From Methylovirgula sp. (GTDB taxonomy: Bacteria > Pseudomonadota > Alphaproteobacteria > Rhizobiales > Beijerinckiaceae), in NCBI RefSeq assembly GCF_037200945.1, contig NZ_JBBCGP010000001.1:2912501-2976500 (forward strand): a stretch of DNA of 64,000 nucleotides, read 5' to 3'. Positions 8,954 to 16,219 of this stretch are shown here, one piece after another. The stretch's first letter is position 1. Each line of letters begins with the position of its first letter. The notes below the pieces were generated by a model. That model did not search any database, was not told the DNA's origin, and worked only from the letters and a program-made list of their open reading frames with translations. The position numbers and the translations under genes are program-made.

Positions 8954-10684
8954 TTGGAAGCGCGCGCTATCAATAAGCAGAAACTTCCCAGCCGCCATGT
9001 GACGGAAGGGCCGGAGCGCGCACCGCACCGATCCTACCTCTATGCCATGGGACTGACGCGCGAACAAATTCATCAACCGCTCGTTGGCGTCGCCTCCTGC
9101 TGGAATGAAGCCGCGCCTTGCAACATTTCGCTGATGCGGCAGGCGCAGGCGGTGAAGAAGGGCGTTGCCGCCGCGAACGGAACGCCGCGCGAGTTCTGCA
9201 CCATCACCGTCACCGATGGCATCGCCATGGGCCATCAGGGCATGAAGGCTTCGCTCGTTTCGCGCGAAGTCATCGCCGATTCAGTCGAACTCACCATGCG
9301 CGGGCATTGCTACGATGCGTTGGTCGGCCTTGCCGGTTGCGACAAGTCCTTGCCGGGCATGATGATGGCGATGCTGCGCCTCAACGTGCCGTCGATTTTC
9401 ATCTACGGCGGCTCGATCCTGCCGGGCAATTTCCGCGGTCAACAGGTAACGGTCCAGGATCTCTTCGAAGCCGTCGGCAAATATTCCGTCGGCGCGATAT
9501 CGGGTGCCGATCTCGACGAACTCGAGATGGTTGCGTGCCCATCCGCCGGTGCGTGCGGCGCGCAATTCACCGCCAATACGATGGCGACCGTCTCGGAGGC
9601 GATCGGCCTCGCGCTGCCTTATTCGGCGGGGGCGCCGGCGCCTTATGAAATCCGCGACCGGTTCTGCACAATGGCCGGCGAAATGGTGATGGATCTGGTC
9701 GCCCGCAATATCCGTCCGCGCGACATCGTCACCCGCAAGGCGTTGGAAAATGCCGCTGCCGTCGTCGCCGCCTCGGGCGGTTCGACCAATGCTGCGCTGC
9801 ATCTTCCGGCGATCGCGCATGAGTGCGGTATCGATTTTGATCTGTTCGACGTAGCGGACGTCTTCCAGCGCACGCCTTACATCGCCGACCTGAAGCCGGG
9901 CGGCAAATATGTCGCCAAGGACATGTTCGAGGTCGGCGGCATTCCGCTTTTGATGAAGACCTTGCTCGATCATGGCTACATGCACGGCGACTGCCTGACG
10001 GTCACCGGGCGCACGATCGCGGAAAATCTCGCCAGTGTGAAATGGAATCCGGATCAGGTCGTCGTCTATCCCGCCGATAAGCCGTTGAGCCCGACCGGCG
10101 GTGTCGTTGGCCTGAAGGGTAATCTGGCCCCGGAAGGCGCCATCGTGAAGGTCGCGGGTATGGAGAAGGACCACCTCGTTTTCGAAGGTCCGGCTCTCTG
10201 CTTCGACAGCGAAGAGGCATGTTTCGACGCGGTCGAGAATCGCCGCTACGAACCGGGCTGCGTGCTCGTGATCCGCTACGAAGGCCCACGCGGCGGCCCG
10301 GGTATGCGTGAGATGTTGTCGACGACCGCCGCGCTCTACGGGCAGGGTATGGGCAACAAAGTCGCGCTGATCACCGACGGACGTTTCTCTGGCGCGACGC
10401 GCGGATTCTGCATCGGTCATGTTGGGCCGGAAGCCGCCATCGGCGGTCCGATCGCGCTTCTGCGCGATGGCGATATCATCCGCATCGACGCAATCAATCA
10501 CACGATCGAGGTCAAACTGTCCGACGAGGAACTCGCGGAACGCAAGAAATCCTGGACGCCGCGGTCAACCAACTACGGTTCCGGCGCGATTTGGAAATAT
10601 GCGCAGCAGGTCGGTTCGGCGCGTTATGGCGCCGTGACTCAGCCGGGCGGCGCGGGCGAGGTTGAATGCTATGCAGATAGCTAG
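8954..10684 (+). CDS. ilvD: Dihydroxy-acid dehydratase
   Basis: A 576-residue IlvD/Edd-family Fe-S dehydratase that converts 2,3-dihydroxy-isovalerate or -methylvalerate to the 2-oxo acids in valine and isoleucine synthesis. Cluster ligands are seen in ASCWNE, GCDKSLPG and PSAGACGAQFT, and the C-terminal signature SFSGATRG appears here as GRFSGATRGFCIGHVGPEAA. The PSRHVTEGPERAPHRSYLYAMG start fits IlvD better than Edd. The start codon is a TTG; no ATG fits the conserved N-terminus. The 3' end overlaps exoR by 14 bases, indicating a shared transcript. Confidence 0.95.
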   Translation: MEARAINKQKLPSRHVTEGPERAPHRSYLYAMGLTREQIHQPLVGVASCWNEAAPCNISLMRQAQAVKKGVAAANGTPREFCTITVTDGIAMGHQGMKASLVSREVIADSVELTMRGHCYDALVGLAGCDKSLPGMMMAMLRLNVPSIFIYGGSILPGNFRGQQVTVQDLFEAVGKYSVGAISGADLDELEMVACPSAGACGAQFTANTMATVSEAIGLALPYSAGAPAPYEIRDRFCTMAGEMVMDLVARNIRPRDIVTRKALENAAAVVAASGGSTNAALHLPAIAHECGIDFDLFDVADVFQRTPYIADLKPGGKYVAKDMFEVGGIPLLMKTLLDHGYMHGDCLTVTGRTIAENLASVKWNPDQVVVYPADKPLSPTGGVVGLKGNLAPEGAIVKVAGMEKDHLVFEGPALCFDSEEACFDAVENRRYEPGCVLVIRYEGPRGGPGMREMLSTTAALYGQGMGNKVALITDGRFSGATRGFCIGHVGPEAAIGGPIALLRDGDIIRIDAINHTIEVKLSDEELAERKKSWTPRSTNYGSGAIWKYAQQVGSARYGAVTQPGGAGEVECYADS

Positions 10685-11522
10685 ACCGAGCCTCATCGCC
10701 CTCTCGGCTGTGGCGTTTTTCGCGACGTTGGTCGCCGCGCCGCGGGTGACCGTTGCTTTCGATGGCACGCCGCAATCCTCGACGAGCGTCGACAAGATGC
10801 CGCTGCAGATTTTCAAGGATCCCGAGGCTGCGTTGCGAGCCGGGCTTGAGGATTTCAAAACCGGCGATTCCCGCTCGGGACTCGAAGCATTGAAATATGC
10901 CGCGGCCGGGGGCGAGTCGCTTGCCCGCTGGAAGCTCGCGAAAATGTACGCCAACGGCGACGGCGTCCCGCAGGACGACGAGAAGGCCTACGATTATTTC
11001 GAGCAGATTGTCGAAAATTACGACGAAGACGATTCCTCGCTGCGCGAGCGCGCGGTGGTGTCGAGCGCGTTTGTGGCCGTCGGCGCCTATAGCCTGAACG
11101 GAATTCCGAACACGCATGTGATGTCCGATCCGATGCGCGCGCTCGAGATGTTCCAGTATGCGGCGACCAATTTCGGCAATGCCGATGCACAATATAATCT
11201 CGCGCGCATGTATCTCGATGGCGTTGGTGTCACGCGCGATGCCGGGCAGGCGGCGCGTTGGCTGCATCTTGCAGCCGAGAAAAACCATATCGAAGCGCAG
11301 GCGCTTCTCGGGCAATTGCTGTTCACGGGACGCGAGGGCGTCGCGCGGCAACGCGGTCTCGGCCTGATGTGGCTGACATTGGCGCAGCAATCGGCAACGC
11401 CTGACAAGAAAGATCAGTGGATCTTCGACCTTTATCAAAAGGCCAATGCCGCGGCAGACGACACGGACAAACAGATCGCCGCGCTTTACATCGCCGATTA
11501 CAAGAAGCGCCAACGCGATTAG
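10671..11522 (+). CDS. exoR: ExoR-like periplasmic Sel1-repeat regulator
   Basis: 283 residues with a signal peptide (about 1-30, ending VTVAFDG) followed by Sel1-like repeats, e.g. ARWKLAKMYANGDGVPQDDE and AQYNLARMYLDGVGVTRDAG. The conserved lead-in IFKDPEAALRAGLEDFKTGD and the GAYSLNGIP segment match ExoR as I know it. In rhizobia ExoR is a periplasmic protein that restrains the ExoS/ChvI two-component system, controlling succinoglycan and motility. No exoS or chvI is present here. The ATG at 10671, inside ilvD, has GGGCGAGGT upstream and is preferred over the TTG at 10662. Confidence 0.8.
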   Translation: MQIARPSLIALSAVAFFATLVAAPRVTVAFDGTPQSSTSVDKMPLQIFKDPEAALRAGLEDFKTGDSRSGLEALKYAAAGGESLARWKLAKMYANGDGVPQDDEKAYDYFEQIVENYDEDDSSLRERAVVSSAFVAVGAYSLNGIPNTHVMSDPMRALEMFQYAATNFGNADAQYNLARMYLDGVGVTRDAGQAARWLHLAAEKNHIEAQALLGQLLFTGREGVARQRGLGLMWLTLAQQSATPDKKDQWIFDLYQKANAAADDTDKQIAALYIADYKKRQRD

Positions 11523-11556
11523 ACGCGCGACAACAATTCTTCGGGTTGCGAGTTCG

Positions 11557-11586
11557 CCATCCAGCTATCCGCTGGGTGGTGTTTTG
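11557..11586 (+). terminator. Rho-independent terminator after exoR
   Basis: CCATCCAGC pairs with GCTGGGTGG (one G-T pair) around the loop TATCC, followed by the T-rich run TGTTTTG. It begins 35 bases beyond the exoR stop and likely ends the ilvD-exoR transcript. Confidence 0.6.
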
Positions 11587-11626
11587 CGTTTCAGAGTCGG
11601 TATCGAGTTCATTCGAGCGTCGTCCA

Positions 11627-12395
11627 CGTTAATGTCTTGGCGAAAGCACGAACATACAAGCGACGAATCACTGATCGTCGGGAATTAGCGGTTTGTTCCA
11701 GACTAGATCGTGTGCTGGAGCGAGGCGATGCCTACAAGCCCGCTCGTAAAATCGCACTGTGTATGCGATCAAAAACTCGGTGCGTTAAATGTTCTGTCCC
11801 GTTTTGAATCATAAGGGGCGAAGGCGGACTTGATCCGCGCAGCTATGAATCTGCATTTACCTTCGACGCTGGCGACTCTGATCGAGAGCATCCAAGCGAT
11901 CGACAAAGCGAGACATGTCCCTTTTCCCGTTAATATCTCGACGAAAGCACGAACATATCAGCGACGAATCATTGATTGTCAAAAATTGGCGGTTTGTTCC
12001 GGACTAGATCGTGTGCTGGAGCGAGGCGATGCCTACAAGCCCGCTCGTAAAATCGCGCTGTGGATGCAATCGCATATCAGGTGCGTTAAGTGTTTTGTCC
12101 CGTTTTGAATCATGAAGACCACGGCAGATTTTATCCGCGCATCTAAATATTCGCCTTTACGTTTGATACTGACGACTCGAACCGCAGGTCGCTCGCATCT
12201 CTTTCCGTTAAAGTCTTGGCGAAAGCACGAACATACCAGCGACGAATCACTGATCATCAAGAATTGGCGGTTTGTTCCGGGCTAGATTGTGTGTTGATAC
12301 GAGGCGGCATCCACAAGTACGCCCGTAAAATTGCACAATGGATGCGATGAGACGCGTGGCGCGTTAAGTGTTCTGTCTCATTTTGACTCATGAGT
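11627..12395. repeat. Three tandem diverged ~300-bp non-coding repeats
   Basis: Copies begin at about 11627, 11928 and 12206 with CGTTAA followed by GCGAAAGCACGAACATA or near variants. Each then runs through GCGACGAATCA, GGCGGTTTGTTCC, ACTAGATCGTGTGCTGGAGC, CGCTCGTAAAATCGC, GCGTTAAGTGTTCTGTC and a TTTTGAATCATGA end. Copies 1 and 2 are almost identical across a core of more than 50 bases; copy 3 is more diverged and ends at acyP. The core can fold as GAGCG-AGGC-GAT-GCCT-...-CGCTC. All three copies have stops in every frame, so they are not coding. This array explains most of the 881-base gap after exoR. Confidence 0.85.
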
Positions 12396-12403
12396 TGCGA
12401 AAG

Positions 12404-12706
12404 ATGACCGGCATCGAAAAAATCGTCGCCGTTCGCGTCCAAGGCCGCGTGCAGGGCGTCGGATTTCGCGCCTTTGTTCAACATGAAGCCAAACGTCTCG
12501 ATGTCAGAGGCTGGGTTCGTAATCGGCTGAACGGCGATGTCGAAGCGCTCTTTGCCGGCCCGACGTCCGCGGTCGATTCTCTCGTCGCCGCGTGTCGACG
12601 CGGGCCGGATCATGCCCGCGTGACCGATCTCAGCGTGTATGAGCCAAACCCAGACGAGCCTTCGGGCGAGCCGCCCAGCGGCTTTCGTCTGCTGCCGACA
12701 AGATAG
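12404..12706 (+). CDS. acyP: Acylphosphatase
   Basis: A 100-residue enzyme that hydrolyses the carboxyl-phosphate bond of acylphosphates. The family pattern is complete: VRVQGRVQGVGFRAFVQHEA (phosphate-binding loop with the catalytic Arg) and GWVRNRLNGDVEALFAG (with the catalytic Asn). The ATG at 12404 follows GTTGCGAAAG; this ribosome site comes from the end of the upstream repeat array. An earlier in-frame ATG at 12368 lies within the repeat and would add 12 unrelated residues. It is convergent with the HxlR gene, three bases apart. Confidence 0.95.
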   Translation: MTGIEKIVAVRVQGRVQGVGFRAFVQHEAKRLDVRGWVRNRLNGDVEALFAGPTSAVDSLVAACRRGPDHARVTDLSVYEPNPDEPSGEPPSGFRLLPTR

Positions 12707-12709
12707 GCC

Positions 12710-13108
12710 TTAAATCGCGCCACTCTCGCGGTCGAATTTTTCGCGCGCCGCATCGATCTCCACGACATGCGCCAACGCCCATTGGCCGAGTGCCATCACC
12801 GGTTCGCACAACGAGCAGCCAAGTTCACTCAGCCTGTATTCGACTTTCGGCGGAATTGTCGGAAAGACCTTGCGGGTTACCAGGCCATCGCGTTCGAGCC
12901 CGCGCAAGGTCAGTGTCAGCATGCGTTGAGAAATCGCATCGACGTTGCGCTTGATCTCGCTGAAGCGCTTCGGCCCCGCGGCAAGCGTCATGATGATAAG
13001 CACACTCCACTTATCGCCGACGCGGGCGAGAAGCTGGCTCACCCGGCGACAGTCGGAATGATCTACGGCGGGCGGTTCGATAGTCACGTCCATGTCTGCA
13101 ACACCCAA
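12710..13108 (-). CDS. HxlR-family redox-type regulator
   Basis: 132 residues of the HxlR/YodB type: CRRVSQLLARVGDKWSVLII, then the winged helix SEIKRNVDAISQRMLTLTLR and the wing EYRLSELG. The conserved N-terminal cysteine (about 20) before the RVS helix is the usual thiol sensor for quinones and electrophiles. The start is a TTG at 13108 with a perfect AAGGAGG seven bases upstream; the ATG at 13093 lacks one. It diverges from azoR, so it very likely represses the azoreductase until quinone or diamide stress. That link is inferred from the layout. Confidence 0.88.
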   Translation of the reverse strand: MGVADMDVTIEPPAVDHSDCRRVSQLLARVGDKWSVLIIMTLAAGPKRFSEIKRNVDAISQRMLTLTLRGLERDGLVTRKVFPTIPPKVEYRLSELGCSLCEPVMALGQWALAHVVEIDAAREKFDRESGAI

Positions 13109-13143
13109 AAATGTGCCTCCTTGCGGGGTTTAGCAGCAGTACC

Positions 13144-13161
13144 GTAATTAGTCCAGGTTAC
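13144..13161. promoter_or_regulatory. Candidate HxlR operator between hxlR and azoR
   Basis: GTAA and TTAC stand as inverted half-sites ten bases apart, near the middle of the 74-base divergent gap. Size and position suit an HxlR dimer site. The half-sites are short, so chance is possible. Confidence 0.4.
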
Positions 13162-13182
13162 AAACAAATACCGAGGTGGACT

Positions 13183-13803
13183 ATGAAACTGCTACAAATT
13201 GATTCGAGCATCACCGCTCCGAATTCCGTGAGCCGGGTGATCACTGCTGCTGTCGTCGAGCGCCTGCGCCAGACGCATCCGGGCCTGCAGGTCATCGAGC
13301 GCGATATCATCGGCGCCGCGCTGGATCATATCACGCCAGTCAATTTCCCCTCGTCGCATCCGATTTCGGCCCTGGCCGGCGACGCACCGGAATTTGCCGC
13401 CGGCCGCGCGACGAGCGACGCTATTCTCGACGAATTCCTGGCTGCCGATATCGTCGTGATCGGCGCGCCGATGTATAATTTTGGCGTCCCTAGCCAGCTC
13501 AAGGCTTGGATCGACCGAGTCATCGTTCCGGGCAAGACCTTCAGCTATGGTCCCGAGGGCGTGAAGGGCCTTATCCCCGGCAAGCGGGTGATCATCGCTA
13601 TTTCGCGTGGCAATCTTTACGGTTCGGACCAGCCGACAGCCGCGCTTGAACATGTGGAGACTTATCTGCGCTCGGTCTTCTCTTTTGTTGGCATCACCAA
13701 TCTGCAATTCATCGTCGCCGAAGGCGTCCAGCTCGGCCCCGACGCGCGCCAGGCGGCGCTCGACAAGGCGTTGCAGGAAACCTCAGTGCTGAAAGCAGCC
13801 TAA
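13183..13803 (+). CDS. azoR: FMN-dependent NADH-azoreductase / quinone reductase
   Basis: 206 residues with the flavodoxin-like fold of AzoR: MKLLQIDSSITAPNSVSRVI at the start (FMN phosphate loop), the APMYNFGVPSQLKAWIDRV segment near 97-115 and the SRGNLYG loop. The family reduces quinones and azo compounds by two electrons, preventing semiquinone formation. GAGGTGGA lies just before the ATG. It faces the divergent HxlR gene, a common pairing for quinone-responsive control, and is convergent with lipB. Confidence 0.93.
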   Translation: MKLLQIDSSITAPNSVSRVITAAVVERLRQTHPGLQVIERDIIGAALDHITPVNFPSSHPISALAGDAPEFAAGRATSDAILDEFLAADIVVIGAPMYNFGVPSQLKAWIDRVIVPGKTFSYGPEGVKGLIPGKRVIIAISRGNLYGSDQPTAALEHVETYLRSVFSFVGITNLQFIVAEGVQLGPDARQAALDKALQETSVLKAA

Positions 13804-13805
13804 AT

Positions 13806-14525
13806 TCAGCGGGCGGCGCCGAAGGTTGCTTCAAATGTCCGGCGGAGAGTTTCATCGACCTCCGCCAGTGTCGCTGGCACGCCGAGGTCGCGCAGGCTGG
13901 TGAGGCCGAGGTGCGAGGCGGCAATGCCGCAGGGCGTGATGGCGGCATAATGGGAAAGCTCCGGCGCGATATTCAACGAGATGCCGTGAAAGGTCACCCA
14001 GCGGCGCACGCGGATGCCGATCGCGGCGATCTTGTCTTCGGCGGGTTCGCCATTTACGCCGGGCGGCTTATCCGGGCGCGCAACCCAGACGCCAACGCGA
14101 TCCTCCCGCCGCGCCCCATGCACGCCAAAATGCGCCAGCGCCGCGATGATCCAGTCTTCCAGCGCGGCGACGAAGGCACGAACATCCGGCCCGCGCCGGC
14201 CGAGATCGAGCATCACATAGACGACCCGCTGACCGGGCCCATGATAGGTGATCTGGCCGCCACGGCCGGTTTTATGAAGCGGAAAGCGGAGCAGGTCGTC
14301 CGCTGACGAGACGGCCGACGTTCCCGCGGTGTAAAGCGGCGGATGTTGGAGCAGTAGCACTTGCTCCGCGGCTTCTCCCGCCGCAATTGCCGCGACACGC
14401 CCTTCCATTATCGCCAGCGCATCGTCGTAGCTGGTGAGCCCGTCAAGCACGCGCCATTCGACCCGGCCGCTTACGGGATTCCGTAAACTCCGGACGATGT
14501 CCTGACGGGGAAGCGGTCTGCTCAT
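13806..14525 (-). CDS. lipB: Octanoyl-[ACP]:protein N-octanoyltransferase LipB
   Basis: Transfers octanoyl groups from acyl carrier protein to lipoyl domains, the first step of lipoate assembly. At 239 residues it has RGGQITYHGPGQ (88-99), the catalytic lysine at about 165 in KIAAIGIRVRRWVTFHGISL and the acyl-thioester Cys199 in TPCGI. The N-terminus begins with a short arginine-rich stretch. LipA is not in the window. It diverges from tRNA-Leu across a 163-base gap. Confidence 0.95.
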   Translation of the reverse strand: MSRPLPRQDIVRSLRNPVSGRVEWRVLDGLTSYDDALAIMEGRVAAIAAGEAAEQVLLLQHPPLYTAGTSAVSSADDLLRFPLHKTGRGGQITYHGPGQRVVYVMLDLGRRGPDVRAFVAALEDWIIAALAHFGVHGARREDRVGVWVARPDKPPGVNGEPAEDKIAAIGIRVRRWVTFHGISLNIAPELSHYAAITPCGIAASHLGLTSLRDLGVPATLAEVDETLRRTFEATFGAAR

Positions 14526-14648
14526 GCTTTGTCGCTCGAAAGCGCCGCGAATTCCGCACGCGACGGAGATAAAACAAGTCTTTCGCGCAATTTGAGCCGT
14601 GGCGACGCAAAATCAAGCGCCCTAGGGCAGGAAAAGTCCCCGCCAGCC

Positions 14649-14676
14649 TTGTCAGAGCAGGGGGGGTTTGTTAGAT
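14649..14676 (+). promoter_or_regulatory. Candidate sigma-70 promoter of tRNA-Leu
   Basis: TTGTCA and TTAGAT are separated by 16 bases, and the tRNA 5' end begins 12 bases beyond the -10 hexamer. Position and spacing fit a tRNA promoter, though neither hexamer is perfect. Confidence 0.45.
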
Positions 14677-14688
14677 CACCGGCCTTCC

Positions 14689-14773
14689 GCGGCCATGGCG
14701 GAATTGGTAGACGCGCTAGCTTGAGGTGCTAGTGGGGAGACCCGTGGAGGTTCGAGTCCTCTTGGCCGCACCA
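14689..14773 (+). tRNA. tRNA-Leu (anticodon GAG)
   Basis: 85 bases. The acceptor stem is GCGGCCA/TGGCCGC followed by ACCA, so CCA is encoded. The anticodon stem CTAGC/GCTAG holds the loop TTGAGGT with anticodon GAG, reading CUC and CUU. The long variable arm (GTGGGGAGACCCGT) marks a class II tRNA, and GGTTCGAGTCC forms the T arm. Its 3' end is repeated 956 bases downstream. Confidence 0.97.
14756..14770 (+). repeat. attachment-site repeat, copy in tRNA-Leu 3' end
   Basis: GTCCTCTTGGCCGCA, inside the T arm and acceptor stem, recurs exactly at 15712-15726 in the same orientation. Duplicated tRNA 3' ends are the footprint of tyrosine-recombinase integration, and an integrase remnant lies between the two copies. 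Confidence 0.65.
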
Positions 14774-14821
14774 TTTCATTTTAGTCTCGTTGATTTTAGA
14801 GCGATTTATTTCATCTTCGTC

Positions 14822-15066
14822 TTAGCTAAAAGCTACGCGGCACACTTTTGTTCGTGGTTCTTTCATTGAGCTTAGTGTGTCTGCGAGCTTGGCCATGGCA
14901 CTTGCTGCCATAAGCCTGCGTCACGCACCGCGGGCGTAAATTTTGATTCTGGTTGGGGGCCGGATGGCCGGTGATGGCTGCGATCTCCCCTTTGGAGCAG
15001 CCGAGTTCCGCTAAACGCGCGGCGCTCGCGTTCCTTCAACCTGCGCCAAGCAATGCGGGAGACCAG
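14822..15066 (-). pseudogene. Decayed tyrosine-recombinase (phage-type integrase) C-terminal remnant
   Basis: Read across frames on the minus strand, this stretch spells the C-terminal end of a phage-type integrase. ARLAELGCSKGEIAAITGH (the box around the catalytic His and Gly) is in one frame; another gives IKIYARGA, a stop, then RRLMAASAMAKLADTLSS. The expected tyrosine appears in the second part. At least one frameshift and one in-frame stop break it, and upstream sequence degrades further. It starts about 50 bases from tRNA-Leu, where an integrase would be expected. It was found by reading translations by eye, so its limits are approximate. Confidence 0.65.
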
Positions 15067-15077
15067 CCTGAAACCGG

Positions 15078-15542
15078 CTAATTTGTGCCGATGTTCAGGG
15101 TGACGATCTTCTCTGTTCTGATGTTGTACGTGCAATAGGCGGTAGAGCGGACCCATGCACCGAATCCATTTTGCATTTGGACATGATCGTCTATCAAAGT
15201 GATCAACCCGTCATCCGGTGCATTCGTACCTGTTTCATAGTTGGCGAAATCCTCGCACAACCAACCACTGCACCATTTCGGGTGGGCATATTTTCCGGTC
15301 TCATTCACGGCAGCAATGCAGGCATGCCTCGCATCGTCAGCCTTTGAACTATAGTTGACGAGATCGGCGTTATCTCGACACATTTTCCAATTCTCAGCGC
15401 AAAGTGTCTCTGGATCGCTCTGCGTGACCGCTTCTTTGTCGCCTCTTGAAGAGTCTATCGCGAACAAGAGGCATGCGACGCCTGCTGTCGCGGCGATACC
15501 CGTGAACAGCCAAAAACCCAGAGTGGGGCGATGCTGGGCCAT
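15078..15542 (-). CDS. Single-pass membrane protein in the tRNA-Leu element
   Basis: 154 residues from the ATG at 15542: one N-terminal membrane segment (LGFWLFTGIAATAGVACLLF, about 8-27), then a soluble domain with several cysteines (LCAENWKMCRDNADL, RHACIAAV, KWCSGWLCEDF, AYCTYN) that is probably exported. The NGFGAWVRSTAYCTY segment resembles a small-domain motif I have seen in proteobacterial hypothetical proteins, but I cannot name a family. A longer frame to 15671 is possible but the extra residues look non-coding. It is the only intact gene between the two attachment repeats, hence the likely cargo. Confidence 0.65.
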   Translation of the reverse strand: MAQHRPTLGFWLFTGIAATAGVACLLFAIDSSRGDKEAVTQSDPETLCAENWKMCRDNADLVNYSSKADDARHACIAAVNETGKYAHPKWCSGWLCEDFANYETGTNAPDDGLITLIDDHVQMQNGFGAWVRSTAYCTYNIRTEKIVTLNIGTN

Positions 15543-15711
15543 AGGTGCCGCAAAATTATCACGGCTCAAAGAGTCGCCGATTAGAGACTCTCGACCGCAA
15601 TTTGCCGAGGAGCCGGGTCGCTGGGCAGCAGGATAAGGCTTCGCTCGGGCTGTGCAACAGGCAGTTGGCACACCCCGAGAACGCTATCGGACCTTGCACG
15701 GGACTTTGCGT

Positions 15712-15726
15712 CGTCCTCTTGGCCGC
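15712..15726 (+). repeat. attachment-site repeat, distal copy
   Basis: Exact 15-base direct copy of the tRNA-Leu 3' segment at 14756-14770. It is not part of any tRNA here. It lies 54 bases before the glycine-rich small protein and would mark the far end of the element. The 238 bases around it (15543-15780) hold no other gene that I can support. Confidence 0.65.
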
Positions 15727-15780
15727 ATGGGCGACTAGCTTTCGGCCTGATTTTTCAGACAAAAATCGATTGAAGCAGGG

Positions 15781-16077
15781 TTAGGCTGCGGGCGCACCGG
15801 AACTGGCGTTGCGGATGGCCGCGACGATCGCCGTCAGCACGGCGCCGAGGACGCCGCCGCCGACCGCTTGGCTCGCCAATGTCCCGATATCCGCATGACC
15901 GACGTTCTCCAGCGCCGGGATGATGATCCCGAGGAAGGACGTGCCGGCCGCGCCGCCGATGGCGCCGACAAGCGAATTGCCCAGCGTTCCCAAGTTGAGG
16001 TTCTTGGCGACTGAGGCAACACCATTGCCGCCGATCGCGCCGGCGACAAGTTCAACGACGAGTCCTAAAGCAGACAT
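15781..16077 (-). CDS. Small glycine/alanine-rich membrane-associated protein
   Basis: 98 residues, with no charge for long stretches: LGLVVELVAGAIGGNGVASV, VGAIGGAAGTSFLGIIIPAL and a C-terminal AVGGGVLGAVLTAIVAAI. GG and GxxxG spacing suggest packed helices in or on the membrane. GGGGAGA stands before the ATG at 16077. I recognise similar small proteins in Hyphomicrobiales but no function. An extended frame to 16227 reads through low-quality sequence, so I used the internal ATG. Confidence 0.7.
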   Translation of the reverse strand: MSALGLVVELVAGAIGGNGVASVAKNLNLGTLGNSLVGAIGGAAGTSFLGIIIPALENVGHADIGTLASQAVGGGVLGAVLTAIVAAIRNASSGAPAA

Positions 16078-16219
16078 TTCATTCTCCCCTTTTTTCCGGT
16101 TCTTGCCGGCGGCGGGATTTGAGAAGCAATCGTCGTAGCGGTCAAGGCGAAGGGCCGACGGCGCGTGCCCCGCCACACAAAGCGGATGTCGATACTGCGA
16201 TGCGTCAGGCTGATCAGAG

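Noticed and set aside
9281..10501. 406-residue open frame antisense to ilvD
   Set aside because: Composition (Asp/Arg/His-rich, no hydrophobic core) is that of the complement of a high-GC gene; ilvD itself is unmistakable.
11628..12395. CRISPR array
   Set aside because: The repeats are about 300 bases, only three in number, and diverge along their length; there are no short direct repeats with unique spacers and no cas genes.
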